The notes: generated by a model not told the origin, from the sequence alone. Counted from the stretch's first letter, positions 54,300 to 63,784 are shown. The stretch is 64,000 nucleotides of DNA from Streptomyces pactum (GCF_002005225.1 NZ_CP019724.1:2978501-3042500), one strand, 5' to 3'. Translations and numbers: made by a program.

Positions 54300-55355
54300 A
54301 TGTCCCCCGTCTTCGCGCACGGCCGCCTCCGCCTCTACCTCCTCAAGCTCCTGGACGAGGCCCCGCGCCACGGCTACGAGGTGATCCGGCTCCTCGAAGA
54401 GCGCTTCCAGGGGCTGTACGCGCCATCGGCGGGCACGGTGTACCCGCGCCTGGCCAAGCTGGAGGCCGAGGGCCTGGTCACACACACCACCGAGGGCGGA
54501 CGGAAGGTGTACGCCATCACGGACGCCGGCCGCGCCGAGCTGTCCGAGCGCAGCGGTGAGCTGGCCGACCTGGAGCTGGAGATCCGGGAGTCGGTCGCCG
54601 AGCTCGCCGCCGAGATCCGGGCCGACGTGCGCGGCGCCGCGGGTGATCTGCGCCGGGAGATGCGGGCGGCGGCCAGCGCGGCCCGCCGGGGCACCGGCTC
54701 GGGCGCACCCGGCGAGGCGGACGGCTCCGCGGACACCGACGAAAAGGAGGCCTGGCGTGCCGCGAAGGAGGAGATGCGGCGCGTCAAGCAGGAGTGGAAG
54801 GAGCAGGCCCGCCGCGCCAAGGACGAGAGCCGCCGCGCCCGTGACGAGGCACAACGGGCCCGGCTCCAGGCCAAGGAGGCCCAGGAGCGGGCCCGGGCAC
54901 AGGCCCAGGAAGAGGTGCAGCGCATCGCCCAGCGGGTCCAGGAACAGGTGCAGGACCACTTCTCGCGGGGTGACTGGCCGACGGGCCTGCGCGAGGGGTT
55001 GAGCGAACTGGCCAAGGAGGTCGGCGACTTCGGAAAGGACTTCGGGAAGGAGTTCGGCAAGGACTGGGGCTTCGGCCGCACCGACGCCGCCACGACCGCC
55101 CACCGGCCCGAGTACTCCGCCACCCCCGAGGACTTCCCGGCCGGTTACACCCCGGCCTGGGCCCACGAGGACGCGGCGGAGGCCACCGGCGATCCGGCCC
55201 GGGACCTGGACCGGCTGCTCGACCGTTTCCGGGACGACATCCGCGATGCGGCCCGGGACCACGGTGTCACGGCCGACCAGCTCCGCGACGCCCGCCACCG
55301 GTTGTCGACGGCCGCCGCGCACATCGGAGCGATACTGCGGGCACCGAAGACCTGA
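54300..55355 (+). CDS. PadR-family regulator with long coiled-coil extension
   Basis: The 351-residue protein opens with a PadR winged helix: RLRLYLLKLLDEAPRHGYEVIRLLEERFQGLYAPSAGTVYPRLAKLEAEGLVTH. Unlike the usual ~110-180 residue PadR proteins, it continues with a charged coiled coil (about 145-225; RAAKEEMRRVKQEWKEQARRAKDESRRARDEAQRARLQAKEAQERARAQAQ) and a C-terminal helical part. It probably regulates its own operon and may be sequestered by the DUF4097 partner. Confidence 0.88.
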   Translation: MSPVFAHGRLRLYLLKLLDEAPRHGYEVIRLLEERFQGLYAPSAGTVYPRLAKLEAEGLVTHTTEGGRKVYAITDAGRAELSERSGELADLELEIRESVAELAAEIRADVRGAAGDLRREMRAAASAARRGTGSGAPGEADGSADTDEKEAWRAAKEEMRRVKQEWKEQARRAKDESRRARDEAQRARLQAKEAQERARAQAQEEVQRIAQRVQEQVQDHFSRGDWPTGLREGLSELAKEVGDFGKDFGKEFGKDWGFGRTDAATTAHRPEYSATPEDFPAGYTPAWAHEDAAEATGDPARDLDRLLDRFRDDIRDAARDHGVTADQLRDARHRLSTAAAHIGAILRAPKT

Positions 55356-55484
55356 ACCCCGGCGCGGCGCACAGCCGGGGGCGCCTGGCCGGGGACACCT
55401 CACCGAGGGCGCCCCGGGGCGCCCCGTCGGGGCGCCCCGCTGGGGCCCCCGACGAGGGTGCCCCGTTGGGGGACGCCACGCACG

Positions 55485-56048
55485 TCAGGCGCAGGCCTCG
55501 TCGGTGCCCTCACCCAGGACCCTGAGCAGCGACTCGTGGGTCACCCCGTGGTCGGCGAGCACCTCGGCGGGCACACCGGGGCGGACGGTCAGGGCGAGGA
55601 GAATGTGCTCGTCCCCGATGTGCCGGTCGCGCCGGGCGACGGCGACCCGCAAGGCCTGCTCCAGCACCCCCTTGGCACCCTTGCTGAACCCGCGGTGCCC
55701 GGACCACCAGCGCTTGCCCTTCCGGCCGCCGGACATCGCACCGACACCATGGGCCTCCTCCACCCGGGCGACGATCTCGGAGACGTCGATCCCCAGCCCG
55801 GCGAGGGCGTCGGTCTCGGCCTGCGACAGCCCGGCCCGGCGTCGTGCCTCCGCGAGGGCCCGCCGGACCGCGCCCTTGCGCTCGCCGGCCCCGAGCGCAG
55901 ACAGCGCGAAGGAGGCACGGCTTCCCTCGCGATCCAGCAGGGCGAGCAGCAGATGCTCGGCATCAACGGTCTGCGCCCGCGCCCCCTCCGCGTACTCGAC
56001 CGCCCCCTGCACCACGTCCCGGGCGTCCTTCGTGAACCGCTCGAACAT
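55485..56048 (-). CDS. Stand-alone Clp N-domain protein
   Basis: A 187-residue protein consisting of the double Clp-N repeat: MFERFTKDARDVVQGAVEYAEGARAQTVDAEHLLLALLDREGSRAS and later LEQALRVAVARRDRHIGDEHILLALTVRPGVPAEVLADHGV. It lacks the AAA+ module of ClpC, so it cannot unfold proteins by itself and may act as an adaptor or inhibitor. GGGAGG lies before ATG 56048, whose first base is the last base of the HTH gene's stop. Confidence 0.9.
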   Translation of the reverse strand: MFERFTKDARDVVQGAVEYAEGARAQTVDAEHLLLALLDREGSRASFALSALGAGERKGAVRRALAEARRRAGLSQAETDALAGLGIDVSEIVARVEEAHGVGAMSGGRKGKRWWSGHRGFSKGAKGVLEQALRVAVARRDRHIGDEHILLALTVRPGVPAEVLADHGVTHESLLRVLGEGTDEACA

Positions 56049-56257
56049 CAATGCCTCCCGTACTTCTTGTGCACGGCCTGCCTGCTGACCCCGAGTTCGG
56101 TGGCGATCTCCTGCCACGACCACCCCTGATTGCGCGCGCTGCGCACCTGCACCGCCTCGAGCTGCTCCAGCAGCCTCCGCAGTGCGGCGACGGCCCGCAG
56201 CCCGACCCGAGGATCGCGATCACCCGCACGCGCGGCGAGATCCGTTGCTTCACTCAT
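56048..56257 (-). CDS. Small HTH regulator co-transcribed with the Clp-N gene
   Basis: A 69-residue protein ending in a helix-turn-helix: ARNQGWSWQEIATELGVSRQAVHKKYGRH. The first part is a helical dimerisation segment (RAVAALRRLLEQLEAVQVRSAR). Twin GTCAAC-N4-GTTGAC sites lie directly upstream, so autoregulation is likely. Such a gene next to a Clp-N protein is a conserved streptomycete pair; its targets are otherwise unknown. Confidence 0.9.
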   Translation of the reverse strand: MSEATDLAARAGDRDPRVGLRAVAALRRLLEQLEAVQVRSARNQGWSWQEIATELGVSRQAVHKKYGRH

Positions 56258-56260
56258 GCG

Positions 56261-56304
56261 GTCAACATAGGTTGACAGCCTCGAGCATGTCAACCCCCGT
56301 TGAC
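56261..56304 (-). promoter_or_regulatory. Twin operators GTCAAC-N4-GTTGAC
   Basis: Perfect 6-bp palindromic arms occur at 56261-56276 (spacer ATAG) and 56289-56304 (spacer CCCC), with centres 28 bases apart. They lie in the promoter of the HTH/Clp-N operon and are its likely autoregulatory sites. Confidence 0.85.
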
Positions 56305-56331
56305 ATCCTGGCTGCCGTACGGGGAACGCGA

Positions 56332-56361
56332 ACGGCGGGCCCGGACGACCGGGCCCGCCGT
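56332..56361 (-). terminator. Terminator of the MDR oxidoreductase gene
   Basis: A 13-bp perfect stem ACGGCGGGCCCGG / CCGGGCCCGCCGT with a 4-base loop lies 30 bases after the minus-strand stop at 56391. Confidence 0.85.
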
Positions 56362-56390
56362 AGACGCTCTGGACGGTTCGGGGGAACGCG

Positions 56391-57356
56391 TCAGGAACCG
56401 CTGAGCACGATCTTGCCGAACTGCTCCCCGGAGGCCATCCGCTCGAACCCCTCGCGGGCCCGGTCCATCGGAAGCACCTCGTCGATGACGGGACGCACAC
56501 CCGTCGCGGCGCAGAAGGACAGCAGGTCCTCCAGCTCGTCCTTGGTGCCCATCGTGGAGCCGACGATCCTGAGCTCCAGGAAGAAGACCCGGGTGAGCTC
56601 GGCATGGGAGGGCCGGTCGCCGCTGGTGGCGCCGGAGATGACGAGCGTGCCACCCGGCCGCAGCGACTTCACCGAGTGGGACCAGGTGGCGGCGCCCACG
56701 GTCTCGATGACGGCATCGACCCGCCGCGACAGCCGCGCGCCCGGCTCGACGGCCTCCACGGCGCCCAGCTCCAGGGCCCGCTTGCGCTTGGCCTCGTCCC
56801 GGCTGGTGGCGAAGACACGCAGTCCGGCCGCCTTGCCGAGCACGATCGCGGCCGTGGCGACCCCACCGCCGGCGCCCTGCACCAGCACCGAGTCACCCGG
56901 ACGCACCCCGGCGTTGGTGAACAGCATCCGGTACGCCGTCAGCCAGGCGGTCGGCAGACAGGCCGCCTCCTCGAAGGAGAGCTCCTTAGGCTTGGGCAGG
57001 ATGTTCCAGGTCGGCACGGCGACCCGCTCGGCGAACGTTCCCGGATAGCGCTCGGTGAGGATGGAGCGGGGCTCCTTGGGACCGACCCCGTGTCCGGTCT
57101 GGCCGATCACGGAGTGCAGGACGACCTCGTTGCCGTCCTCGTCGACACCGGCGGCGTCACAGCCGAGGATCATCGGCAGCCGGTCCTCGGGGAGGCCGAC
57201 GCCGCGCAGGGACCACAGGTCGTGGTGGTTGAGGGAGGCGGCCCTGACATCGACGACACTCCAGCCGGGGCGGGCCTCGGGAGCGGGACGCTCTCCCAAC
57301 TCGAGGCCGGTCAGCGGCTGGTCGCGGTCGATGCGGGCGGCGTAGACAGCGAACAT
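56391..57356 (-). CDS. Medium-chain (zinc-type) NAD(P)H oxidoreductase
   Basis: A 321-residue MDR enzyme. SLNHHDLWSLRGVGLPEDRLPMILGCDAAG is the GroES-like start, SVLVQGAGGGVATAAIVLGKAAGLRVFATSRDEAKRKRALELGA the NAD(P)-binding Rossmann, and the end is GQFGKIVLSGS-like. Only some catalytic Zn ligands are evident, so it may be a quinone-oxidoreductase-type member. ATG 57356 with AAGG upstream is chosen. The substrate is unknown. Confidence 0.9.
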   Translation of the reverse strand: MFAVYAARIDRDQPLTGLELGERPAPEARPGWSVVDVRAASLNHHDLWSLRGVGLPEDRLPMILGCDAAGVDEDGNEVVLHSVIGQTGHGVGPKEPRSILTERYPGTFAERVAVPTWNILPKPKELSFEEAACLPTAWLTAYRMLFTNAGVRPGDSVLVQGAGGGVATAAIVLGKAAGLRVFATSRDEAKRKRALELGAVEAVEPGARLSRRVDAVIETVGAATWSHSVKSLRPGGTLVISGATSGDRPSHAELTRVFFLELRIVGSTMGTKDELEDLLSFCAATGVRPVIDEVLPMDRAREGFERMASGEQFGKIVLSGS

Positions 57357-57570
57357 GACCTTGACGATAGGTTCCCCACCCGCCATCCGGAACCGTACGC
57401 CCCTGTGACACACGCCCTCTTGTCACCGCGGCCGGCCGCTCCCGGCAAAGGTGCGGGCATCGCGCCCCCACGCGTGACCGGAAGACCCCGGCCACTCCCG
57501 GCCGCCCACCCGCCCCGCACACCCACGTCACGTCCCGAGCCCGCGAGAACGCGGTCCGCGAAAGCAGACG

Positions 57571-57600
57571 GCCCCGTCCACCGAGGACGAGGCCGTTCAC
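57571..57600 (-). terminator. Probable terminator after the malic enzyme gene
   Basis: GACGGCCCCGTCC and GGACGAGGCCGTT form an imperfect stem just past the minus-strand stop. Confidence 0.5.
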
Positions 57601-57619
57601 CCCACGCGGAGTCACACCG

Positions 57620-58849
57620 TCACCGGCGCGCGACCCCCTCCGCCCGAGCCGCCGCCGCCACCGCGGCCGTGACGGCCGGCGCGACGCGCTCGTCGAACGG
57701 GGACGGGATGACGTAGTCCGCGGCGAGGTCGTCGCCCACCACCGAGGCCAGCGCCTCGGCCGCCGCGAGCTTCATACCCTCGGTGATCCGGGACGCCCGC
57801 ACCTGCAGCGCGCCCGCGAAGATGCCCGGGAACGCCAGCACGTTGTTGATCTGGTTCGGGAAGTCCGACCGCCCCGTCGCGACGACCGCCGCGTACTTGT
57901 GGGCGACCTCCGGGTGCACCTCGGGGTTCGGGTTGGCCATCGCGAAGACGAACGCGCCCTTCGCCATCGAGGCGACCGCCGGCTCCGGCACCGTACCGCC
58001 GGAGACGCCGATGAAGACGTCGGCGCCGGACAGGGCCGCCTCCAGCGAGCCGGACAGCCCCGCCTTGTTGGTGAAGGAGGCCACTTCCCGCTTGACCGGG
58101 GTCAGGTCGTCCCGGTCGGCCGAGACGACGCCCTTGCGGTCGGCCACCGCGACGTCCCCGATGCCGGCCTCGACCAGCATCTTGGCGATGGCGACACCGG
58201 CCGCGCCCGCACCCGAGATCACCGCCCGCAGCTCACCCAGCGTCCGCCCGCTCAGCCGCGCGGCGTTCCGCAGGGCCGCCAGCGTCACGACCGCCGTGCC
58301 GTGCTGGTCGTCGTGGAAGACCGGGATGTCCAGGCGCTCCTGGAGCTTGCGCTCGATCTCGAAGCACCGCGGCGCCGAGATGTCCTCCAGGTTCACGCCA
58401 CCGAAGGAGGGCGCGAGCCGCACCACCGTCTCGACGATCTCGTCGGCGTCCGTGCAGTTCAGCGCGATCGGAACCGCGTCCACACCGCCGAACTGCTTGA
58501 ACAGGATCGCCTTCCCTTCCATCACCGGAAGAGAGGCCTCGGGCCCGATGTCCCCGAGCCCCAGAACGGCCGTACCGTCCGTCACGACCGCCACGACCGA
58601 CGACTTCCACGTGTAGTCGTGCACGAGGTCGGGCTGCTCGGCGATCGCGCTGCACACTTTCGCGACGCCGGGCGTGTACGCCAGGGACAGGTCGTCCTTG
58701 TCACGGACCGGCACGGTGGCCTGCACGGCCATCTTGCCGCCGCGGTGCAGCGCGAACGCGGGGTCGAAGGAGTCGAGGGGCTCGGCGCCCGCCTCCTGCT
58801 CCGCACTGGCGCCGCTGTCGCTGCGAGGATTGACGATCTCCGCTGCCAC
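57620..58849 (-). CDS. Malic enzyme (NAD(P)-dependent malate decarboxylating)
   Basis: A 409-residue enzyme: LSLAYTPGVAKVCSAIAEQPDLVHDYTWKSSVVAVVTDGTAVLGLGDIGP holds the substrate-binding N-domain, DIPVFHDDQHGTAVVTLAALRNAARL the metal site, and AVISGAGAAGVAIAKMLVEAGIGDVAVADRKG the dinucleotide-binding fold. It lacks the phosphotransacetylase-like C-terminal domain of MaeB. It makes pyruvate and NAD(P)H from malate. S. coelicolor has two such enzymes of different cofactor preference; which one this matches is not certain. Start GTG 58849, AAGGGG upstream. Confidence 0.95.
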   Translation of the reverse strand: MAAEIVNPRSDSGASAEQEAGAEPLDSFDPAFALHRGGKMAVQATVPVRDKDDLSLAYTPGVAKVCSAIAEQPDLVHDYTWKSSVVAVVTDGTAVLGLGDIGPEASLPVMEGKAILFKQFGGVDAVPIALNCTDADEIVETVVRLAPSFGGVNLEDISAPRCFEIERKLQERLDIPVFHDDQHGTAVVTLAALRNAARLSGRTLGELRAVISGAGAAGVAIAKMLVEAGIGDVAVADRKGVVSADRDDLTPVKREVASFTNKAGLSGSLEAALSGADVFIGVSGGTVPEPAVASMAKGAFVFAMANPNPEVHPEVAHKYAAVVATGRSDFPNQINNVLAFPGIFAGALQVRASRITEGMKLAAAEALASVVGDDLAADYVIPSPFDERVAPAVTAAVAAAARAEGVARR

Positions 58850-59489
58850 TTTGTCTTACCCCTTAAGAGTTCATGGTTTGAGGGTTTGTCCACTCCTGGT
58901 GAGGAATGGGCGGGCACCGCGCAGGAAGATGGCTGTCTGGGCCACACGGACCCCTGCGCGACGGGCGCGCCGCACACGCGCCCTGAGCCCCTGATGAGGG
59001 GTGTAAAGAACCTTCTTACCCGACGGACACCCCCCGCGACGAGTCCGATAAGTGCAAGCTCACATGTCGGACCCCGGACGCCGCATGTCGGTGACATGGC
59101 TCATACCCAGTGATCCGGACAACTTCTCGCCGCCCCTTGACAGGCCTGGAGAACACGCCTTCAGCAGCCGCGCGCGCCGGTGAACCATGCCCACATATCG
59201 AGAAATGCCGAAGATCTTTCGGCCGGAAGGGCCGATTCCCGTAAAGGTTCGGTCGTGATGTACCGACCTGGTGCGGTTCGGGCGGTGACCCGTTATCCGA
59301 TTTTGACATGGCGTCCCCCCTGAATGGCCGAGTCCGAATGGCAAGATGCCGTAATCACACGAGGTCGCGACACTCGAAGGCGTGTGCTCTCGTCGACCCA
59401 CGGCGCCTGCCGGTACCCGGCCGGCGTCCCGTCCCACCGGAAGTCCACCGCCCCCATCGGCAACTCCCTTCACCGCCGGAGGAACCACC
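58850..59489. other. Long gap with divergent promoters
   Basis: No gene is supported in these 640 bases. There are short palindromes (CCGAA-GATC-TTTCGG near 59210; GGTCG..CGACC near 59252) and a -35-like TTGACA at 59304-59309, which could serve the ABC importer operon. Confidence 0.5.
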
Positions 59490-60452
59490 ATGACCGCAAG
59501 CTCCACCCGTCGTACGACCGCCGCGCACTCCCGGATAGCAGCGGTCGGTGCGATCGCGGTCGCAGGCGCTCTGCTGCTCACCGGATGCGGCGACCAGACC
59601 GAGAGCAGCGACTCCGGCAGCAGCGACAACCAGTCCGCGGCGGGCGCCCCCCTGGCCGACCGGCTCCCGCAGTCCATCCGTGACAAGGGCGTCATCAAGG
59701 TCGGCTCCGACATCGCCTACGCCCCGGTCGAGTTCAAGGACAAGTCCGGCAAGACGGTCGGCATCGACCCAGATCTCGCGGACGCCATGGGCAAGCAGCT
59801 CGGGGTGAAGTTCGAGTTCGAGAACGGCACCTTCGACACCCTGATCACCGGTCTGCGCTCCAAGCGCTACGACATCGCCATGTCGGCGATGACCGACACC
59901 AAGGACCGCCAGGAGGGCATCGACTCGGACACCGGCAAGAAGGTCGGCCAGGGCGTCGACTTCGTGGACTACTTCACCGCCGGTGTCTCGATCTACACCA
60001 AGAAGGGCGACGACCAGGGCATCAAGACCTGGGCCGACCTCTGCGGCAAGAAGCTCGTGCTCCAGCGCGGCACGGTCTCGGAGGACCTCGCCAAGGCCGA
60101 GAACGAGAAGTGCCCGGCGGGCAAGAAGATCTCCATGCAGCCCTTCGACAACGACCAGCAGGCCCAGACCCGCCTGCGCGCGGGCGGCGCCGACGCCGGT
60201 TCGTCCGACTTCCCGGTCGCGGCGTACGCGGTGAAGACCTCCGGCGGCGGCGACGACTTCCAGATCGTCGGCGAGCAGGTCGAGGCCGCGCCGTACGGCA
60301 TCGCGGTCGCCAAGGACAACACGAAGCTGCGGGACGCCCTGAAGGCGGCGATGGACGCGGTGATCGCGAACGGCGAGTACAAGAAGGTCCTCGACAAGTG
60401 GGGCGTCGCGGAAGGCGCCGTCACGGAGGCCACCATCAACGGCGGCAAGTGA
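59490..60452 (+). CDS. Amino-acid ABC transporter substrate-binding lipoprotein
   Basis: A 320-residue lipoprotein. The signal with lipobox is VAGALLLTGC, and the mature part is a family 3 solute-binding protein: KVGSDIAYAPVEFKDKSGKTVGIDPDLADAMGKQLGVKFEFENGTFDTLITGLRSKRYDIAMSAM. It binds an amino acid (glutamate/glutamine class likely) for the downstream permease. CGGAGGA precedes ATG 59490. It heads a three-gene operon. Confidence 0.93.
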   Translation: MTASSTRRTTAAHSRIAAVGAIAVAGALLLTGCGDQTESSDSGSSDNQSAAGAPLADRLPQSIRDKGVIKVGSDIAYAPVEFKDKSGKTVGIDPDLADAMGKQLGVKFEFENGTFDTLITGLRSKRYDIAMSAMTDTKDRQEGIDSDTGKKVGQGVDFVDYFTAGVSIYTKKGDDQGIKTWADLCGKKLVLQRGTVSEDLAKAENEKCPAGKKISMQPFDNDQQAQTRLRAGGADAGSSDFPVAAYAVKTSGGGDDFQIVGEQVEAAPYGIAVAKDNTKLRDALKAAMDAVIANGEYKKVLDKWGVAEGAVTEATINGGK

Positions 60453-60482
60453 CCGCGCGGCGGGCACTGAAAGGCAACATCC

Positions 60483-61433
60483 GTGACTGTTGACATCGAC
60501 AAGACGGCGGGCGGCCCGGCCGACACCCCGCCGGCCGGACCGGAGGCCATCAAGGCCATCCCGGTCCGGCACTACGGGCGGTACGTCTCCGCGGTCGTCG
60601 CGATCGCGCTGCTGGCCGCGGTCGTCTACGCGTTCTCCCAGGGCAAGATCAACTGGGGTGCGATCCCGGACTACTTCTTCGACGACCGCGTCCTGACCGG
60701 CATGGGCAAGACGCTCCTGATCACCGTCCTCGCGATGCTGATCGGCGTCTTCGGCGGCATCCTGCTCGCCGTGATGCGGCTGTCGAAGAACCCGGTGACC
60801 TCGTCCATCGCGTGGTTCTACATCTGGTTCTTCCGCGGCACGCCCGTCCTGGTGCAGCTCGTCGTCTGGTTCAACCTGGGCCTGGTCTTCGAGTACATCA
60901 ACCTCGGCCCGTTCTACCGCGACGAGTGGTCGGACTTCATGACGCCGTTCCTGACGGCGCTGCTCGGTCTCGGTCTCAACGAGGCCGCGTACATGGCGGA
61001 GATCTGCCGCGCCGGTCTGCTGGCGGTCGACGAGGGCCAGACCGAGGCGGCCCACGCGCTCGGCATGAGCCACACCAAGACGCTGCGCCGGATCGTGGTC
61101 CCGCAGGCGATGCGCGTGATCGTGCCGCCGACGGGCAACGAGGTCATCAACATGCTGAAGACGACCTCGCTGGTGTCGGTCGTCCAGTACGCCGAGTTGT
61201 TCCGGGTCGCCCAGGACATCGGCCAGACCTCCGGCGCGCCGGCCGAGATGCTGTTCCTGGCCGCGGCCTGGTACCTGCTGCTGACTTCGGTCTTCAGCGT
61301 CGGCCAGTACTACCTGGAGCGCTACTACGCGCGCGGCTCCAGCCGCAGCCTGCCGAAGACCCCGATGCAGAAGATCAGGGCGAACCTGCTGTCCCTGTCG
61401 AACCGCTCCAGCACGACGGGAGGCGCGGCATGA
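60483..61433 (+). CDS. Amino-acid ABC transporter permease
   Basis: A 316-residue HisM/GlnP-type permease. It has membrane helices such as [34 protein letters not shown] and [18 protein letters not shown]. The cytoplasmic EAA loop is [39 protein letters not shown], which contacts the ATPase. As a single permease gene it probably forms a homodimer. GTG 60483; the stop overlaps the ATPase start. Confidence 0.94.
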   Translation: MTVDIDKTAGGPADTPPAGPEAIKAIPVRHYGRYVSAVVAIALLAAVVYAFSQGKINWGAIPDYFFDDRVLTGMGKTLLITVLAMLIGVFGGILLAVMRLSKNPVTSSIAWFYIWFFRGTPVLVQLVVWFNLGLVFEYINLGPFYRDEWSDFMTPFLTALLGLGLNEAAYMAEICRAGLLAVDEGQTEAAHALGMSHTKTLRRIVVPQAMRVIVPPTGNEVINMLKTTSLVSVVQYAELFRVAQDIGQTSGAPAEMLFLAAAWYLLLTSVFSVGQYYLERYYARGSSRSLPKTPMQKIRANLLSLSNRSSTTGGAA

Positions 61434-62191
61434 CCGCCATGGTGAAGGCCGAGGGCGTCCACAAGTCCTTCGGCGCGGTCGAGGTCCTCAAGGGCATCGA
61501 CCTGGAGGTGAAGCAGGGCGAGGTGTTCTGCCTCATCGGCCCCTCCGGCTCCGGCAAGTCGACCTTCCTGCGCTGCATCAACCACCTGGAGAAGATCAAC
61601 GCCGGGCGGCTGTACGTCGACGGCGAGCTGGTCGGCTACCGCCAGAAGGGCGACAAGCTCTACGAGCTCAAGGACAGCGAGGTCGCCGTCAAGCGGCGGG
61701 ACATCGGCATGGTCTTCCAGCGCTTCAACCTGTTCCCGCACATGACGGCCCTGGAGAACGTCATGGAGGCGCCGGTGCAGGTCAAGGGCGTGAGCAAGGC
61801 CCAGGCCAGGGACCGCGCGCGCCAGCTCCTGGAGCGGGTGGGCCTGGGCGACAAGGCCGGCAACTACCCCTCGCAGCTCTCCGGCGGCCAGCAGCAGCGC
61901 GTCGCCATCGCACGGGCCCTCGCCATGGACCCGAAGCTGATGCTGTTCGACGAGCCGACCTCGGCGCTCGACCCCGAGCTGGTCGGCGACGTCCTCGACG
62001 TCATGCGCGACCTCGCCGAGTCCGGCATGACGATGGTCGTCGTCACCCACGAGATGGGCTTCGCCCGGGAGGTCGGCGACAGCCTGGTCTTCATGGACGA
62101 CGGCGTGGTGGTCGAGTCGGGCAACCCGCGCGACGTCCTGACCGACCCGCAGCACGAGCGGACGAAGGCGTTCCTGTCCAAGGTCCTCTGA
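61430..62191 (+). CDS. Amino-acid ABC transporter ATP-binding protein
   Basis: A 253-residue GlnQ-type ATPase: Walker [11 protein letters not shown]-loop [10 protein letters not shown], signature [15 protein letters not shown], Walker [13 protein letters not shown] and H-switch VVTHEM. It energises the adjoining permease. ATG 61430 overlaps the permease stop (ATGA). Confidence 0.96.
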   Translation: MTAMVKAEGVHKSFGAVEVLKGIDLEVKQGEVFCLIGPSGSGKSTFLRCINHLEKINAGRLYVDGELVGYRQKGDKLYELKDSEVAVKRRDIGMVFQRFNLFPHMTALENVMEAPVQVKGVSKAQARDRARQLLERVGLGDKAGNYPSQLSGGQQQRVAIARALAMDPKLMLFDEPTSALDPELVGDVLDVMRDLAESGMTMVVVTHEMGFAREVGDSLVFMDDGVVVESGNPRDVLTDPQHERTKAFLSKVL

Positions 62192-62228
62192 ACGCCCGCG
62201 AGGCGGCGGACCGCACGACGACAGGCCG

Positions 62229-62258
62229 AGGGGCGGTACGGAGATCCGTACCGCCCCT
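62229..62258. terminator. Bidirectional terminator
   Basis: A perfect 13-bp stem AGGGGCGGTACGG / CCGTACCGCCCCT with a 4-base loop lies between the convergent ATPase and methyltransferase genes. Confidence 0.9.
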
Positions 62259-62274
62259 TCGGGCTGCTCCCGGG

Positions 62275-63054
62275 CTACTTGAGGGCCAGCAGCAGCGTGT
62301 CCGACGGCGAGCACCACACCGGCCGCACCTCGCCGAATCCCTTCTCGCGCAGCACGCGCGCGTGCCACGCCGCCGAGGGCGTGTCACCGTCGGCGTGCTC
62401 GCCGTAGATCTCGAAGCGGCGGGCCGTGGGCCCGGCGAGGACCGGGTCCTTGGCGGCGAGCTGCCACCATTGGGCCCAGTCGAGCGCGCCGTCGCGCTTG
62501 GCCGCCTCCATCTGCGCGTGCCGCTGGGCGCGCTCGGCCTCGTTGATCCGTGGCGTCGTCTCGTCGATCATGTGATCCGCGTTCATGAGGACACCACCGT
62601 CGCGGACCAGTTCCGCGACCTGACCGTAGAGGGCCGCGAGGGGTTCGGCGTGGAGCCAGTGCAGGGCCGTGGCGGTCAGGACGGCGTCGTAGGAGCCGTA
62701 AGGCAGTCGCGCCGTCCAGTCGGGGTCCTTCAGGTCGGCGGCGACCAGGGAGACTCGTTCGTCACCCGCGAAGGTGCCCTCGGCGATGGCCAGGAGCGCC
62801 GGGTCGAGGTCCACGCCGGTGCTGGTGGCCCTGGGGAACCGGGCGAGCAGCCGGGCGGTGATGGTCCCGGTGCCGCAGGCGAGGTCGAGCACCCGCGGCG
62901 CGGGGCCGACCAGGGCCTCGACCATGTCCAGCATGGTCCGGAAGCGTTGCTCGCGGTCCGGCATGTACCACTCCTGCTGCCGGTCCCAGCTCACCTGCCA
63001 GGCCCGCCAGTCAGCGGCGGTCGTGATGGTAGTGGTGGTGTCCGCGTCCGTCAT
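62275..63054 (-). CDS. Class I SAM-dependent methyltransferase
   Basis: A 259-residue protein: RVLDLACGTGTITARLLARFPRATSTGVDLDPALLAIAEG is motif I and post I, SYDAVLTATALHWLHAEPLAALYGQVAELVRDGGVLMNADHMID motif II to III. Trans-aconitate or small-molecule methylation is possible; the substrate is not apparent. It is divergent from the CGNR gene. Confidence 0.88.
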   Translation of the reverse strand: MTDADTTTTITTAADWRAWQVSWDRQQEWYMPDREQRFRTMLDMVEALVGPAPRVLDLACGTGTITARLLARFPRATSTGVDLDPALLAIAEGTFAGDERVSLVAADLKDPDWTARLPYGSYDAVLTATALHWLHAEPLAALYGQVAELVRDGGVLMNADHMIDETTPRINEAERAQRHAQMEAAKRDGALDWAQWWQLAAKDPVLAGPTARRFEIYGEHADGDTPSAAWHARVLREKGFGEVRPVWCSPSDTLLLALK

Positions 63055-63154
63055 CGAGCCCCTCCGTCGCGTACGAGACGTAATACCCTGGAAGCACGAT
63101 CAGCCGTTACCTGATCGCAGGCACGACCATAGAGCCCCTTCGTAAGGACTACAA

Positions 63155-63784
63155 GTGGAACTGGCCTATTACTCGGATTACGCCGTACGTCTCGTCAACA
63201 CCGAGGAACCGGCCCGGGGGCAGGACTCACTGACCTCGGTCGAGGCCGTCCGCGAGCTCTTCGGCATCAACCAGTCGGCGGCCCGGCGCGCGACGGACGC
63301 GGACGTGACCCGGTTCCGTTCGGTGCGGGGACGGCTGCGCTCGGTCTTCGAGGCGGCCGACGGCGGCGACGAGACGCTTGCCGTGGACCTCCTCAACTCC
63401 CTCCTGCTGGAGTTCCCGGTGAGCCCGCAGATCTCCGGCCACGACCACCGCGACGACGACGGCAGCCCGCTGTGGCACATGCACCTGGCGGATCATCCGT
63501 CCAACGCGACGGCCGGTTTCGCCGCCATCGCGGCGATGGGCCTGGCCTTCCACCTCACCGAGTACGGCGTGGACCGCCTGGGCCTGTGCGAGGCCTCCCC
63601 CTGCCGCAACGCCTACCTGGACACCTCCACCAACCGCTCCCGGCGGTACTGCTCCGACCGCTGCGCCACCCGTGCCAACGTGGCGGCCTACCGCGCCCGC
63701 AAGCGCCTGGAGGCGGACCGGTCGGTCAGCACCGGCCTGAGCGCCGACAGCACCCAGCGGACCACGGCGAACGGCGAGCGCTGA
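63155..63784 (+). CDS. CGNR-type zinc finger regulator
   Basis: A 209-residue protein with an N-terminal ABATE-like stress-response domain (MELAYYSDYAVRLVNTEEPARGQDSLTSVEAVRELFG). Its C-terminus carries the CGNR motif RLGLCEASPCRNAYLDTSTNRSRRYCSDRCATRANVAAYRARKR, a zinc finger with four Cys. It probably binds DNA. Its 3' end overlaps the convergent sodX gene by 97 bases. The start is GTG 63155. Confidence 0.9.
   Translation: MELAYYSDYAVRLVNTEEPARGQDSLTSVEAVRELFGINQSAARRATDADVTRFRSVRGRLRSVFEAADGGDETLAVDLLNSLLLEFPVSPQISGHDHRDDDGSPLWHMHLADHPSNATAGFAAIAAMGLAFHLTEYGVDRLGLCEASPCRNAYLDTSTNRSRRYCSDRCATRANVAAYRARKRLEADRSVSTGLSADSTQRTTANGER

Noticed and set aside
59016..59309. 97-codon minus-strand frame in the malic enzyme/ABC importer gap
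   Set aside because: No RBS, domain or typical codon bias; it covers the promoter region.
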